Assembly: GCA_037389465.1 (NCBI GenBank)
Contig: JAZARR010000070.1
Span: 3,748,501-3,812,500 of the forward strand
Direction of reading: 5' to 3'
From: Baylisascaris procyonis
Lineage: Eukaryota > Nematoda > Chromadorea > Rhabditida > Ascarididae
Length of the DNA stretch: 64,000 nt
The first letter of the stretch is position 1. Every line of letters starts with the position of its first letter. Of the stretch, positions 24,801 through 39,283 are shown one piece after another. The position numbers were made by a program, and so were the translations under genes. The notes under the pieces are model-generated. The model was given only the letters and a program-made list of their open reading frames with translations, was not told where the DNA came from and did not search any database.

Positions 24801-27800
24801 CTCGCAAGAACTCGAAAAGTCCTAAGAACTTTCTCGCAAAGATAAGGAAAAACGTAAACAAAGTCATGCGGAAATAAAAGTTTTTTGTAGGAAGTTTCAA
24901 GTGCTGTTTCTTCCCGGTTGTAGTTTAGGCGTCTGTCTTAGGATTGTGTCAGAATTGCAGTTTTAGTTCCGAAATCTCAAAATTCTTGTGTCTTCTAGAG
25001 CTCCAATCCTCGTCTCCTCTAAAATTCTTCCTTATATAGGCCCATTTATGTGAACATTGCGAACGTGAACTTTAATGCTTCCAATTTTTTTGGGCCATCA
25101 ACTTAATGCACTAGGCAAAACGCTTTCAAATGGTATCTTTCACATCTAATCTTTGCACGATATACAAATAACTATCGAACCCTTTTAACAGGAATTATCT
25201 GCTTCCGTCCCACTAAAATTATTGCCTATTTGTTTGTTAAAACGAAGAACGTTGCTTTTTTCTCTAATTGTGCTGCAAATGAACCTTCTTTTAGGCTAGC
25301 ACCTTTCTACCTTTGCAAAAAAAGCCCACCTCTTTTTTGACGAAGTATCACCAACATATCGAAAAAAAGATCAGTACATATTCGCGAATTGGATTATTCC
25401 ATTCACCTCAAGGACCGCGGTTTGAGCATAATGACTTAGCCTGGTATGAAACGCTGATAAATACAAATTTCCGCTACCGTGCTCGCTGTACGGCGTAGCG
25501 CTATTAAATATTCTTGTTTAACTATTTAGGTTACGGACTCCTCGCTGAAGCTTCACCGAGCGGCATTAAATATTGTCAAACCCGTATGAGGGATCCCAAA
25601 CTACATATCGCAATTGAAATTGCTAGGAGATGGTGACGTGCACGAGTGAAAGATCACCTTGAATATGACGACATACCTCTTGAGTTCGATTATTCTCCAT
25701 TGGGTTTCGGGAATGCCGATTGACGAAGTAATGTGTATAAAACGAAGGAAGAAAAACAACTATGCGATAAGGTGAAAGCGCAGTTATATGCCGCTGAGTG
25801 AAATAAAATGCTTATCACTGAGGTGGTGTCGACACAGCGGTGCCCTCTTTGCACATGCTACATTTACACGTTATGCAACGTTTCCGCTTAACGCTCTAGC
25901 GATTCGAGATCTCGAATTCAGATCACTAGATAGTATCGGCCATTGTTTGCATTTAGTGGAGAAATCTAACAGAAGAAATCTATCGGGCTGTCTGCAGCGA
26001 AAGCATGTGGAAATCTTCCAAAAATTTCTTGAGGACCTATCATTCGCATTCTATAGATTAGCCTGGAGAGACCTCACATTCGATCCTGCTGGCTGCTAAG
26101 CAACTACTAAAGAAAATTTTTTTAAGCAATAAGAATTATTCCACAATGCTCAGTGACGAGGCGATCCCATATGACTGCACGCAAAACATGAATATATGCA
26201 AATTTTTCCAATATTCTTGACTAAAAAAAACTTCAGAGCATGTTGCCATTTGCAATTTTTTGCTAAAAGTTGACCTGAAATGCCAAGGAGAATAAAGATG
26301 AAAATAATTTGCAGGGTTAATTGTTGATCACCTTCCATGCTCAATATCGCAATGTGCAGCCATAACTGTTTTTTTTTTTGCCATTCGTGCTCGGCCCATA
26401 ATGCGCAAACACAGCAGAATCTTGTGAGCCGAAATACTAGATCGGTTTTTTCCATGCGAATTAGAAAAACTGAAGTTGGAGCGTTCGTGGCACTATATAC
26501 CTGTCAAGCGTGCATTTCTAAACTTACTGAGGTTTTTTTGGTAATTGTCTGGACGGAGTTAGAGACCGTCATCATCTGGTCGCGTTTTCCGCTGTTGCGT
26601 TATAGGAATGTAAGGTATTTGTTAAGGCATTTCAACGTTAAATGCCAATTTCAGTAACGAAATTTCAGTGATCGCTGTAAGAACAGTGCTAATTGAAACA
26701 ACATTCTATCGAAATATACGATTCTCTGGGCTTCATATGATTTCGGCAATAGCTTCCGTTTCTTACAACAAATTCCACCTCACCTAATGCGCTCAAAGTT
26801 TGGCGCAAGAAGTTGAATAACGAGGGCCTTTTCAAAAGATGTGAATGCAACTGATTTCAAAGAATAAAAGCAGTGATGCCACTGCACCATACGACTGCTC
26901 AAACTGCATAGATCGCAAGTTCTGTTGAAGAAATCTCACGTTCCTCGCAACTTACACAGCTATGACAACTAAATTGAGCGTAAAGCAGCAAAATTTTTCT
27001 CTGAGAATAGAAAAGAGTGGTTGCGATTGTCATCTCATCTTCAAGCCTGCCGAAAACGATGATGGTGGAAGGTCACTTCATGGCCCCTCCACCTTTTGTG
27101 TTTGGGCTCCTTTTTCCTATTAGTGAGAAGTTTAGAAAGGAAACTCGATAGTTTCTTGATGATATATTCAAATGCCAATTTTTTCCAATAGCTAAGTAAA
27201 TATGTCTTTGTATGTGTCGTTGAGAAGAATGGAAGCACATTAATGACCAGATTGATTCTGACTGGAATGCATAAGGACTGATAGCTAAGTATTGATTATG
27301 CTGTGGAATGCGGCTATCGAAAGTGGTAATTCCACCATGACAGTAATGCATCAGAGAACACATGAATGAAAAAATGGAAAAGAAAGTTCGACGCTGTTAT
27401 CTCGTAACACTAACAGATTATGAACAAGTGGGTTATGATTAAATTTTCGGATTAGTTATTCACTTCAGTGAATCCACTGAAGAGGACTGTGGATAATTGT
27501 CTATTATGAGAGGGACTGATACAATATGAGACAACTTGGAAATAAACAAATTAAAAAAGTTCTCAATTAATTTAACAGAGGGAATACATGGCGGAAGAGA
27601 GCTATTGATAGAAACAGCAACTGAACAGCGCAACGTTTTTTACAACTGCCGGGATTGAGAGAAAAAGTGCGTGGTGCATCTGCAGAGAGCAATAATATAG
27701 TTTAGTATGCACATTCTTACACACTATTGCTACACATTATAGCGAACTGCAATATTGCTTATCTCCATTGATGAATGAGCTGCCCAAGAACTGCCAGAAA

Positions 27801-30800
27801 ATTGAATTCTGTTTGACCTGAGGTATGAAGGTGACCTGAGTAGATGCAAAATTGCAGCACGACCGAAAGGTTATGTAATTCGAGAGCCCGAAAGATGTAG
27901 GTAGAATTAAAGCACGTTTAAGTGTCAATATATTTTCTAGGAGCTAGAGATTTTTTTCTTGAAATTTTATGCAATGGGGGAAACCGTTGTGCAGATTGGT
28001 GATATCAGATTCTGAAGCATCTTTTTCGCAATTTGTGAAGTGAAAGCGCTGGAAGCATATGCACATTTTAACTTGAATTAACACAGATACCGCCATTCGA
28101 TTATACCCTTCACAAACGCAGTTTTCCTAAAATGTGTATGTACACCTGAAGCTAATAGCAGCATGTACGGAAAAGACGCGAGATCTTGTGGGTATCATGT
28201 GGATGAGCTCGCATGCAAGATTTTAATGATGAAAATTATAAACTTGCGCCATTAGAAGATGCGGCATTTTGAGTGTTTTTTCCACTGTGTTAGACAAGAG
28301 TCTCATTTTGAAATGGCAGCGATAACAAGAGAATAATAATATAAAAAATATATAATAGCATTATAAAGTGAGCCAGCAAGAGTTTTGAGCTCTTCGTTGC
28401 TTTCGCTTGTATTATTTATTACCAGATGGCTTCCTCTTGGCATCAAAGGCTTAAATATTTTTTAATTACATTTAAAGTTTAAAGCTTCAAACTGATCGAT
28501 AAGCCAAAAAAGCGACAAATAGTCAAAAATATATGCCAAAATTAAATGAACATGGAATTAGTAGCCTTGAGAATAACACGCGAAAAATTCAGTTACGGAT
28601 CTCAAAGGGATCGTATTTCGTGGATGGTTTCGTGAATTTAAAAAGAAAACACTAAGCAGCAAAAGGATATCATCCCATTCACCGATATCTGCAACGCTAA
28701 GCAGATCGCTAAACTAATGAAACAACAATATTTTGTGGAAAATTTTCTTATTTCTTGACTTTTAATGTAAAAAATTTGTTGAATATTGCGGTAACCGATC
28801 GCTATTCCTTCACAAATGTTAACATTTCTGTATGCTCAACTTCTACAAGGTTTCTCATAATCAGTTTCTTGTTATCATAATAACTAAATGCCAAATGCAT
28901 GCAAAGATCGTCGTTCAAATGCATCAGCGATCCTAATCAGCAGCAGTTATCATTTTTTTTTCTCCACATCATATAAACGCTTGTGAACTTCTTTATCGAG
29001 TAGAAAATGCATTTGTTCTGCTCACTTTATGGTGCTTTAATGGAGAGGCAGAATGGCACCATTTGAGCCAAACTACAGCTCATTTGCATGCACTCACAAA
29101 ACAAAATTGATGCGCAGAGGAATCCAATAAACTTGTGCTTTCATCTAAAATTTCAATTCTATAGCTATTCAATACCCAGTTTTATTTAAATCCAGTGAAT
29201 ATTTTAAGAGTATGAAAGTTTCGAAGCTCGTCGTTGACCTGGACATCCAGATTACGTGTAGACGATCAAAAACTGTGGAGCAACAAGACCTCGAGAGACC
29301 CTCTTTTACACTACAAGCCCTGAAGAGAACTCGCATGGTAGTTTTAGACAGGACCTTTTATTGCGTCCACCAAGGACTTAAAAAGACAACAAGATCCAGA
29401 TTGAAACAGTGGCTCGCTCTGTGCAACTCCTGCAGTGTTTAACTCCTCATTTGGGCCATCCATTTGGCTGATGTATATGTTATGTCAGGAAATGCCCTCG
29501 ACGACTTCAGTCCCATCAGAGGGATTTGCATCGTAATAAGACCTCCCATCATATGACTTTGGTCCATCTACTGGCTCATGGGGTCCCCGTCAGCGGAAAG
29601 GAGTACAGGCAACGTCAGCCCAAACCACAGCAGTACCGATGGGACGTCCACTTGATCTCGAAATACGCTGACAGTGGGATAGGGCTCATACATCTCGAGC
29701 ACTGTTCCTCACAAGGAAGAGTGCAGCAAACGAGAAGTGGCCTTTTCTCATCGCTGTGTTCCACTGCGGCACTTGTTTACTGTGGATGACGTGCTGCTGC
29801 AGGAAGCAGTGCGGTTTGTAAATATTTGCGTGCCTGTGTTTCCATGTGTATTTGTGCGCATGTATTTGTGTGCGTGCATGCGTTTAAGTGCATGTGATAC
29901 CATCCATTCTTTGGGAATGCGTATGCTGTTAAAGATGTCCGTGGTTTTTTGCCTTCATGTTTGTAAGCAGGCTATCCACAAAACTGGGAGTCTTCCACTT
30001 CCACCATCTTGGCAGTGTGCACCTTTAGCATATATCAAATAACGGTTTTTATCAATTATGGAGGTGGAGAGCATCAATAAAAAGAGTCGCAGTTGGTTTT
30101 AATATATTATTAACGTGACAGCTTAAATGGTTGACGATTCAAGGTGTATTCTTGTTCTCTAACACAAATAAGCCTGAATTTATTCACTTGTTCCACATCA
30201 CTTGATTTATGCATTAACGCGCTAGAAAGATTATGCGATGCAAACCATATCTTCCTGCTCTTCCGTCTTATCCTACCCCCTCCCTCCTCTCCTGTTTCTT
30301 TTTCACTGTTCTGTTTTCACCCTGGAGCGATACTCCTCATGTGACTCTTCATGCTTAACGGTATTCATTCAGTATTCACACTTTTAGGTATGATCGTGTT
30401 TGCATTTCGAATAGATTATGTTGCGTTGTTGGAGTAGATGTTTTACTGCTTCAAAACGTGGCAGTTCCAGCCAAGTATTCGAGGGTCGCCTTTCATCCTT
30501 ACTACTTACTGTCCGCTCTTCAGACATCTATAGATCAGTAAATATTCGAGTGATGGGAGAAATTTCCGATGTGACCGAATAATGTGGCCGTGCATTTAGC
30601 ATGAAAGAACATGTGAAACGCATTGCATTGGGAATTGCTTCTGTTGCGAATCTGCGCTGACACCTCAGAGACCCATCACATTGCAAACGACAACTAATGG
30701 AGAATGGGAACAGCAGGACCTCAAAACAAATGTCGATTCGGCTACAGTACATCACTTAAAATCTCGAAGCATCTTACCCTTGGCAGAACAAAATATTCAG

Positions 30801-33276
30801 TATAGACTGAATTCTGAACTCAGCTTTGCAGATTGTAGCAACCATTACTCCTTAAGCCATCAACGTGCTCCATTTCTTTATTAGAAACATGCGCTTTCAG
30901 GAAGAAAAAACTTTAATTGTCAATTCTTCCCTTGTTGTGTTCTCTATATCTGAGACATAATCATTAAGATTAATAATATAACGAAGAAATGCAAACTTTT
31001 GACCACTTTATTCGATAAGAAATTGAAAATGCGAGTCAAACATCTTCACTTATTTGATCGAGTAAATACTGGCAAGCTTGTTGTGAAGTTTCCCAACTTT
31101 TAAAGCATTGATGAGAGTGGAGAGTAATAAATGATTACAAAAAGTCTGCAGAAGAATGCGAGATCTATAGTGAAAGCGATAATCCTTTATACCAAGCTAG
31201 ATCTTTCTCTGTCCGCAATACTGTATGTTGGAAGGTCGTTGTTAAGAAATCCTGAGAATTATATTCGAATTCAACTTGCAGGTGTCAGCAGACTATTCTG
31301 TATAACGCTACCGTATCTGTGTCTACGCTGACTTCCAAATGTCAGCTATATCAATGCACGAATTTGAAGATCGGCAGTGATGAAACTCGTGGATGTAGTT
31401 AAATGATTCACTGCTGAATTCTGTTTGGATCGAACGAATTTTGGATCTGCTGTGAACGGCTCAAGTACCATTTGAAATGGGAGCAGTCAGATGTAGGAAA
31501 AACCATTTTCAGCATCGGGTTTGTTCAGTAATTCGGTCGAAAAGAAAACATGTTCTTGACGCCTTTGTATCGCCTAATGCAACGTAACAGCAGCTTTAGA
31601 AGTTGGGGAACGTGTATGTTTAACGAGCCCCATTAGCGTTATAACGAGTTTTGCAACTTTTTTGGCAAATGACCATAACATTTAATGCACGATCATCGTA
31701 GTTGTGTGAACTCTATGAGAAGATGTCGTTTCTCAAATTGTTGTAATATTTTGGGCACATTTTCTCCTGCTAGTAACAGCTAATTTCCGTTTTATGCAAT
31801 CCTTTCGTAACAGTGCACAATAAGAGCTGATTAAAGCAAAGTGTCGGTTATTATCCGATCTACTGATGGACGCATTTGCCAATTGCACTCAACACTGCCA
31901 TCTCTCTCCTTCGCATCTCACTCAACTCGGATATCCACATGTTGACAAATCGAGGCGAGCAGACTTCTAAATCGAGCTGCCTGAAAAAATTGACCTTCAT
32001 CTGATACAAATAGTGGCGGTTGTTGGTCTACTTTTGTGCCTGTGACCTAAGTGGTGTCACTAATGATGAGAGTTAAAAACTTACTCCACCAGGGCCATGG
32101 ATAGGATCGGTTCCATTAGCACTACGTAAGATTGATGTGAAAACCACTACCTCAAATGCTTTTTATGAAATTGTTAATTGATTCTTATAAAAAAATCAAC
32201 TGCTTTCCAACATATTTTCATGTTTTTGCCAAGCTGTTTCAAGATCCAGTGCACACAGTTCTCGGGGAATAAAAATCTCAAGCGGTCTCTTTTATATGCT
32301 CATAAAAGTTTCTCATGATTTTAATAATTTCTAAATCATTCGTGTATGAATTTCCTCATTCCTATCCAAGAAGCAGTCCCTTAAGATGCAGTTTCGCTGC
32401 CCGAAAAAAAGTTTTCGTGCAAAAAATTAAGATATGGACTAAGTCATGGACAACGTTTTTTGTCAAACTTGGAAAAAAACTCGCTCAATCAGACAAATTT
32501 CCAAATTTTGTCAAAAACTGCTGATCTCCATATTTTTTGAACAAAATTATCGACCACCTCTTAGACATTTCCACTTTGGTGTCCACAGTTAAAATATTTG
32601 GCCAAAAGGATTTTGACTATTTGACTGAGGAACAATTTAAAATACTTAGCAGACCATGATAGAATTTGTGAAACTTTTGGACTAATTATGAAAATGCTGA
32701 GTGGAAGATTAGAGAGCACTCATTTGCGACTACCTTTAAATTTCGTGCTGGAGAAAAGAAAAGCCGTAGAAGCCTCAAGGAACTGCTCAACTAGTAAACG
32801 TCGACTCATCCAATAGTGAAAGCTTTTTTGGAGTGGACAGAATGCACCACAATAAAAGTGTTCACCTCAGTGACCCACATTATGGTGTATATGATTGCAA
32901 TAATTTCATTTAAAAAAAATGAAACAGCAGAATCCTCTCACATATCCTTGAGGAGTTGATTTGGAGAGAGGACAGATCTCTTAGTCCATTGATCAGTAAA
33001 TGTGATTTGGGCAGTGCCCATTCGCAATAGCGCAATTATTGCTATTAATATCAAATTGTGACGCTTGAGAAACATTTATGTGAACGCCTTTCTGAAAATC
33101 ACCTGAAAATAATTAAAGAAATGTTGCAATTGGACAACAGTGTTAATGTGAATAGAAGAATTAATGGTATCAAACATAAAGTAGTGAAAATTATTGCAAC
33201 ATCGAATTCACTAAAATATATCGCAGAATAATTGGGAACCATCCAAAACAAAAGTCGAAGATTCTTGATGTTTTTA

Positions 33277-33401
<125 letters not shown>

Positions 33402-35984
33402 TTGCGAACACAAAATCACCACCGCCAATATTATGAAGCAAATCTCATCAAGTCTCATATCGATAAATATAGCGCATTTCTAGATGTTTCAAGGAGTGTA
33501 CGATCATGGGAGCAGCGAGCATAAAAAACTGCAACCTATTGTGGCTGAACTGCAAACTTTGGCTAAGATTAAGAAGAAACGTTGGTATATAGACATCCGA
33601 AACAAGCAATTTTTCAGGATTAATTGTGCACTCGATAGGAAAGTAGCTATTTGACGGATACTTTTATTTACAATGTGAGTCACATCGGATTCTTTGCAGG
33701 GCATTCTAAAAACCGTTTTCTCTGCTATCTGCTAGGGATCATCTTCACAGAATACAAAAGAAGGATTTCTTATTCAGTTGGAATCTCTCAGTTAAGCTTT
33801 CAGATAATCCCAGCAAATGATATTTCCGATGCGCGCCTCTCCTCTCACGAGTACAAACAGTTCTGAAATCAATGCGTTGGGGTGTATATATGTGGAACAA
33901 CATAGTATTTACAGCAATTTGCAGTATTTGTGAAAGTGCGTTGACCTAGACCCATTTTTTTGCTCGGACAGTCACATAAGATAAGCATTGGAATGCTCAC
34001 ACAGATCGCTCCTCCAGAAAGGCTAAACATTCTGCTTACATTGAATACTTAGTAGATGTGACGACGCTCCTTATATGCCTGATTTATTCTCTCTGTGGCA
34101 CTTTCTGTATATTGCAGCATATTCAAAAGAATAGCTAGTTGTTGGCATTTCTCAGGGCCAGTTGAAGTGCCTTATTAAACGACTATCAGTCACACTCTTT
34201 GTGCTGAACGTTTATCATTCGCGGACTATCAATTTCAATAATATGACAACTAAGCGAAGCTGCATACTAAATCTATTTTTCATTCTCATTAAAATAACGA
34301 ACTGTTAAGATGTAATAAGTAAAAGGAATTGCTGTAAACATTAGACTAAAAAGCGAAACGACCACGCCAATAGTGTGGAACAAGCAAATTGGATGCAGGA
34401 TATGGAATGAGGAGTTAGCGATCCGATAGAGTGAGCACACTGCTCACTAGCTAGTTAGCAATGAGTTACAATTCTTGCCCCTGAAAAAACAACATTATCC
34501 CGCAAAATTACAAAATATGATTATTGGAACTGAGACTAGTGGGGTGTGCAATATCTCTAACAAAATGACATTGAAGAACTTGCTCAATCGCGCCCTAAAG
34601 ACGATCATCACGTTCTATACGTCGAAAAATGTAACTATGAAATGTGGGAAAGCAGCAAGCTGAAATCAGAAAAACAAATTTTGTGCAATTTGCGATATTC
34701 TTCACATCCTAATCCAAAATTATCGTTGGAAAAAATCATGCGATCGTGCCTAGTCAACAAATATTGCTTCATCAAAATGGTTCTGTTCAACAGAATGGAA
34801 TTTTTCAGGGAGTTATGGGAACCAAACAGAAATATACTTTTATTTTGCAATATTCTGTTCCTATGGTAGCTAATAAATTGAAAGAAATAATAAATTAAAG
34901 AATTGATCGTTATCTTCTTAATAAAGTGACAGCTATGAATACGAAGATAGTGAAAATTCGGGATTGTGGAGGAAGATTACGTCTTTGTCCAATTTATCAG
35001 TGCAGCCAATCTATGCAATTCATCGTTCATGTACAGTTATGTTCATAGGGTATCAAATCAAAAGTTCCATTCTTTTTTATTCACTCCGATCTTTCCGTTC
35101 TAGCTTTGGCTTATGATTCCTACATGTAGATTTTTGGGAAACAATCGAATACCTGGTCGATAATGATTGCATTCAATATGTGAAAGTCTATATTAATGGC
35201 ATAATATCTGAAGCTCAATTCGCCTGTTATTGTCTCAAGTGAAATTGAGCTGCAATGAAATAATTCACAGGGCTATCCTATGCAATCGGACTGAGAGAAA
35301 CAATGGGCTGAAAGCGCATAAAAGAGGCAAGAAATTTGTCCATATGGAAGAAATAAATCGTCAGTGTGGGGTCACTCGCCTATAATCCAAGCCATCATCA
35401 CAAAAAATATACTTAGGCATTTTGGAAAACAGATCGTGGATGAAAGCATTCAAGAGTTCCTCTGTTTACAGTGGATTGAATGCACGTTTATAAAATAGGA
35501 GACAGTAATAATGTAATGCACTCGAGGAGCATTTAATGAAAGTCATACTAATGAATTCATGAGCGCAAATTAATTTACAAATATCCTTTACAACGTAAAC
35601 CGAAAGTTGCAAGCAAAAGGTGCATAAATCCTGGATTATGAGATGACTTTCATCCATGATCGATTTAATCAATTTATGAGTCCAGCTAATTTATATAATG
35701 CATCTTTCACTCATCATCCATACTACATTGGAATAAATGGCTCACGTTATGGATAAATCTGAACCATTTTTTCTCTTCACAACGTTTTAAGAACGGTGGC
35801 TAACAGTATGAGCAGTTTCATCGTTGAACTCTTATGAATATACAAAATTTTCAGCAGACAAGGAGCTATGTCAAGGAGCACTGAATGGAGCTTCACGAAA
35901 TATGCAAATTCAATTAAGAGAACGAGTAAGAACAATTCCTCCAACTGAATTCCAATTTATGCCATTAATTAGCGGACGAGTGAA

Positions 35985-36001
35985 TAAATAAATAAATAAA
36001 T

Positions 36002-36056
<55 letters not shown>
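35985..36056. repeat. (AAAT)n followed by (TA)n array
   Basis: Five to six AAAT units run into about 52 bases of TA repeat with one phase slip at 36012-36016. It lies about 0.8 kb upstream of the candidate first TRPC exon. Confidence 0.95.
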
Positions 36057-36059
<3 letters not shown>

Positions 36060-36893
36060 CTCCATGAAGAAAACTATCAATTATTTAAAAGTTGAGCCAA
36101 TAATAAATGTTGCTCGCTGTGTCAAACCATCCTTCAAATTATTCGAATAATTCAACGAATACGAATAATTCAATATACGCATGTATAAATAAATCAATGC
36201 GAATATATGATAAGCCGAATATCAAGCGAAACAAAGAAAAGCCGAAGAAAGCTTCCGCTTATGTATATAAACACAGAAGCAAACGGCTGTAAATAGTGGC
36301 GTACGAATTGGCAGTATGATTGGTTTTGCATAACATTTCGACAGTTTTGACACGTGCAATAGGAATTCCACAAAAATCTTGCACAGATGCAGAGGCAGAT
36401 GTGCATATCTATATGAAAGTATGCAGATGCATGATTTTACATAATGTTGGTGAACTGCAACTGGGCAGTACCTTCTGCAAATTTTTGCTGCTCTCTAGAA
36501 GCAGTGAGTAGGGAGCGTATCATTTGTAAGCTTTGTGGGTCATCAAGCGGTGTTCTGTTCTTGGTCTTGAAGTGAGTGCAATTTTTGCTTCAGTCATTCT
36601 TATGAGATGGTGAAAATTGCTCCCGGCAATTTATACTGGTTTGTATATCCAAAGTCTTTTTTGTGCGCTAAATATGGTTTAGCGAGAGAATTTCACGCAT
36701 CGGATGTGATCATATGAAGCCTTCTGAGGTTTACGCATAATCGCCCTCTCTGGACATCATCGTTAATTGATAGCCACCAACCTGGGAATATAGTTGATCC
36801 TTCACTTTGAATGTCGCAAGATACGTCAAAATGCAAGCCATTCCGTATTACTAAACAGCGAACTATGGTAAAAAATGAAGTCTTGATTTTCAG

Positions 36894-37124
36894 CAGCATA
36901 ATGGGAAAAAGCGTTGGTTGCTTGGGTTTCAACTATTTGAGTTACTCACACTGCTCTCCCTGTGGCGCATTATGATTCAAAAATTTCTAATGGAGTCAGC
37001 TTACCTCAAAAAATTGCAATATTTCATGAACCAAAACTTCAGGGATGCCACCATTTCCCTCGACGATCAAATTAGACGCATGCCATGTGAATGCTTGATA
37101 TTGTTAGGAGCGTTTGTTATTGCC
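36894..37124 (+). CDS. possible upstream exon of the TRPC gene
   Basis: A TTGATTTTCAG acceptor is followed by an open frame of 77 codons reading QHNGKKRWLLGFQLFELLTL and onward to ILLGAFVIA, with a GCC|GTAGGC donor that would join in phase 0 to the first firm TRPC exon across a 70-base intron. It is rich in Leu and hydrophobic helices and matches no TRPC feature I know. It may be an N-terminal extension, an alternative 5' exon or a chance open frame. Confidence 0.25.
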
Positions 37125-37194
37125 GTAGGCTTCGAAGATTTGTTGCTTTCCTTGATGATGTCTATAAATGTTTGAAAAAGAAATCGTTATTCAG

Positions 37195-39283
37195 ATGGCT
37201 GTGAAAGGTGGTCAAGGCGCATCTCTTTTACGTGAAACTCTTCTTTCATATAAATTACCCTCAGAGGCAGGTAAGGATTCAGGTTTCGACGGAATCATAA
37301 AATGGAAAAGGAACGAGCAAAGCGCCATGTTAATTCGTCACTTTCGGCATGCAGTATTGAAAAAGAATTCAGACACCGTCAAGAGCACTATCGAAGCGTT
37401 TAAGCCTGATATGCATGTAAGTTATTATGCTGATTTTCGATAAACGGTGGTTTGCATGCCTACTAATAGTGAGGGCAATAATGTTTAATGACACCTTCTT
37501 TGTGAATGTGAAAGTTTTCGTCATGCATTTCAAAAATTGACGACGCATAGTTTAAGCAACGATTTTTGATTTTCGACGTATAATATTTTCTCATAAAAAG
37601 TTTAATTGATTTACGCACTCATTAAAGTCGGTTATCGTTTTCACATCTCATTGGGCTTGCTGTGATGTGCGCTGTAGGCTTAGCAATAATATTTCAAGAG
37701 ATTTTCATGCTTGCTGCATGAACAGATTAATCTAGGAGGAGGAAGTGGACCGCTTATCATCATTACTATTGGACCGATCATCTGCCGAGCCGACGAAAGA
37801 GGCACTTATGACTGCCATTTGCATTGGAAGCAGACCACTCGTTGAATTCATCCTCTCGCTCTTCTATGAATTTCCAGAACAAGAGCACAACGGTTTGATG
37901 CATTTCAAATTCTCTAATATGTTTTCAGTAAAAACCTTTCTCACTGATTAAAACAGATGAAATCAGCGTTGAAAAGTTTGCCTGCGTAAACGCTTCTTAC
38001 ACTTGTTTAAATAAGGCCATAGCTCCTTCAAAATTAATGAGACAAAAGTCTGAAAGACACAGTGGGGAAAACTAATTGCAACTTTCTTGTCCGATTTGAA
38101 GCTTATTGGGTGAACTGCTCACTAGTTTGCATAAAACACTGAGAGAGCATTCTAAGAGATAAGCAGTAAATATTTTCCGCACTCACAAATGCATAATAAG
38201 AAAATGATATAATTTTGGCATAAATATAAACTGCCATACGACTTCACTCTTCTTTACCCCAACGAGATTTCTCGTATAGGAACATCGAAGACATACTAAA
38301 TAAATATGACTCTAAATGACTGCCATTCTAAATAGGACTCTCGTCTCGTGTGATCCTGGCTTTGAGCGAAATTAAGCGAATTACCATCTTTTATTGATAT
38401 CAACCTGTTATTAGGGTTGGTTCGTGAAAAAATTTCATCTGAAGGTCTCCTAATTTCGGGAGCAACCGAATTTTGAGACGCTAATGTCGGCATTGTTTGC
38501 TATGACGACCGAGAATTTCGATTGATATCAAAGAGAAATGATGTATAATTTTTAGGATGCAGGAACTCGATTGCTTATCCATCGCATATGACTCCATTGA
38601 TGTTGGCAGGTATATGTAACAACTTCGCGATTGTTCAATGTCTTCTTTTGCGCAACCACCACATTTGCTTACCACATCGTCCAGATTGTACGTTCTTCTA
38701 CATCATTCCTTCTTTTCCTATTTCTACCATATATTATTATTATTTATTATAAAACTGCGAAACGGTAAGGTCGTTCACTGTTTTACTTGTAACTCGATAA
38801 AAGGTTGTGATTATCCGATTATTGGGTAAGATTCCCACTTTACACACCGATGTTATATTCACCAACCTGTCTCTCTTGAGGCCCTGGAAATACGTCCTTC
38901 GGAAAGTTCATGGTTCTAGTACATCATATTGCTATTTTCTCATTCTCAATATGTAGGGCGCTACATAAACTACGGCTGTGGCGCAGATGCTCGCATATCC
39001 TTCTAGTTTCAATCTGAACAAATCAATCCCGCAGCGGTAGAGACTCGTCTTGTGAGAAGGGCGCATTATTACTGGACCTGTAGCTTGCTCCTTTTTTTGA
39101 TTTCTACGTGTGGAAATATTCATGCTCGGAATTCGCGGTCGAAAAGTACTAGATTCTTGGGCACTCGCAATCGCTGTCATTAAAATCTGCAATGATCTAT
39201 TTTTATCCTCCCACTATGAAGCTTAGCGACTTCCTCAGCTCATGATGCGTTTCCGCGTCAGTGCATTGAACTGATGCTTCATG
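37195..39283 (+). CDS. TRPC exons 1-4: N-terminal ankyrin repeats
   Basis: Exon 1 ends with an ankyrin helix pair (IRHFRHAVLKKNSDTVKSTI). Exon 2 (37736-37892) gives EEEVDRLSSLLL and KEALMTAICIGSRPLVEFIL, matching TRPC '..ELLL.. [20 protein letters not shown]'. Two tiny exons follow: 38556-38609 encodes AYPSHMTPLML, the 'P-P-x-M-T-P-x-M-L-A' TRPC motif, and 39239-39283 encodes HDAFPRQCIELML. Their phases (1, 1, 1) match exactly on both sides, which is strong support for such short exons. The usual 'D-x-x-G-x-T-A-L-x-L-A' core of repeat 2 is missing between exons 1 and 2. Donors of exons 2 and 4 (GTTTGA, GTCAAA) are weak. Confidence 0.78.
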
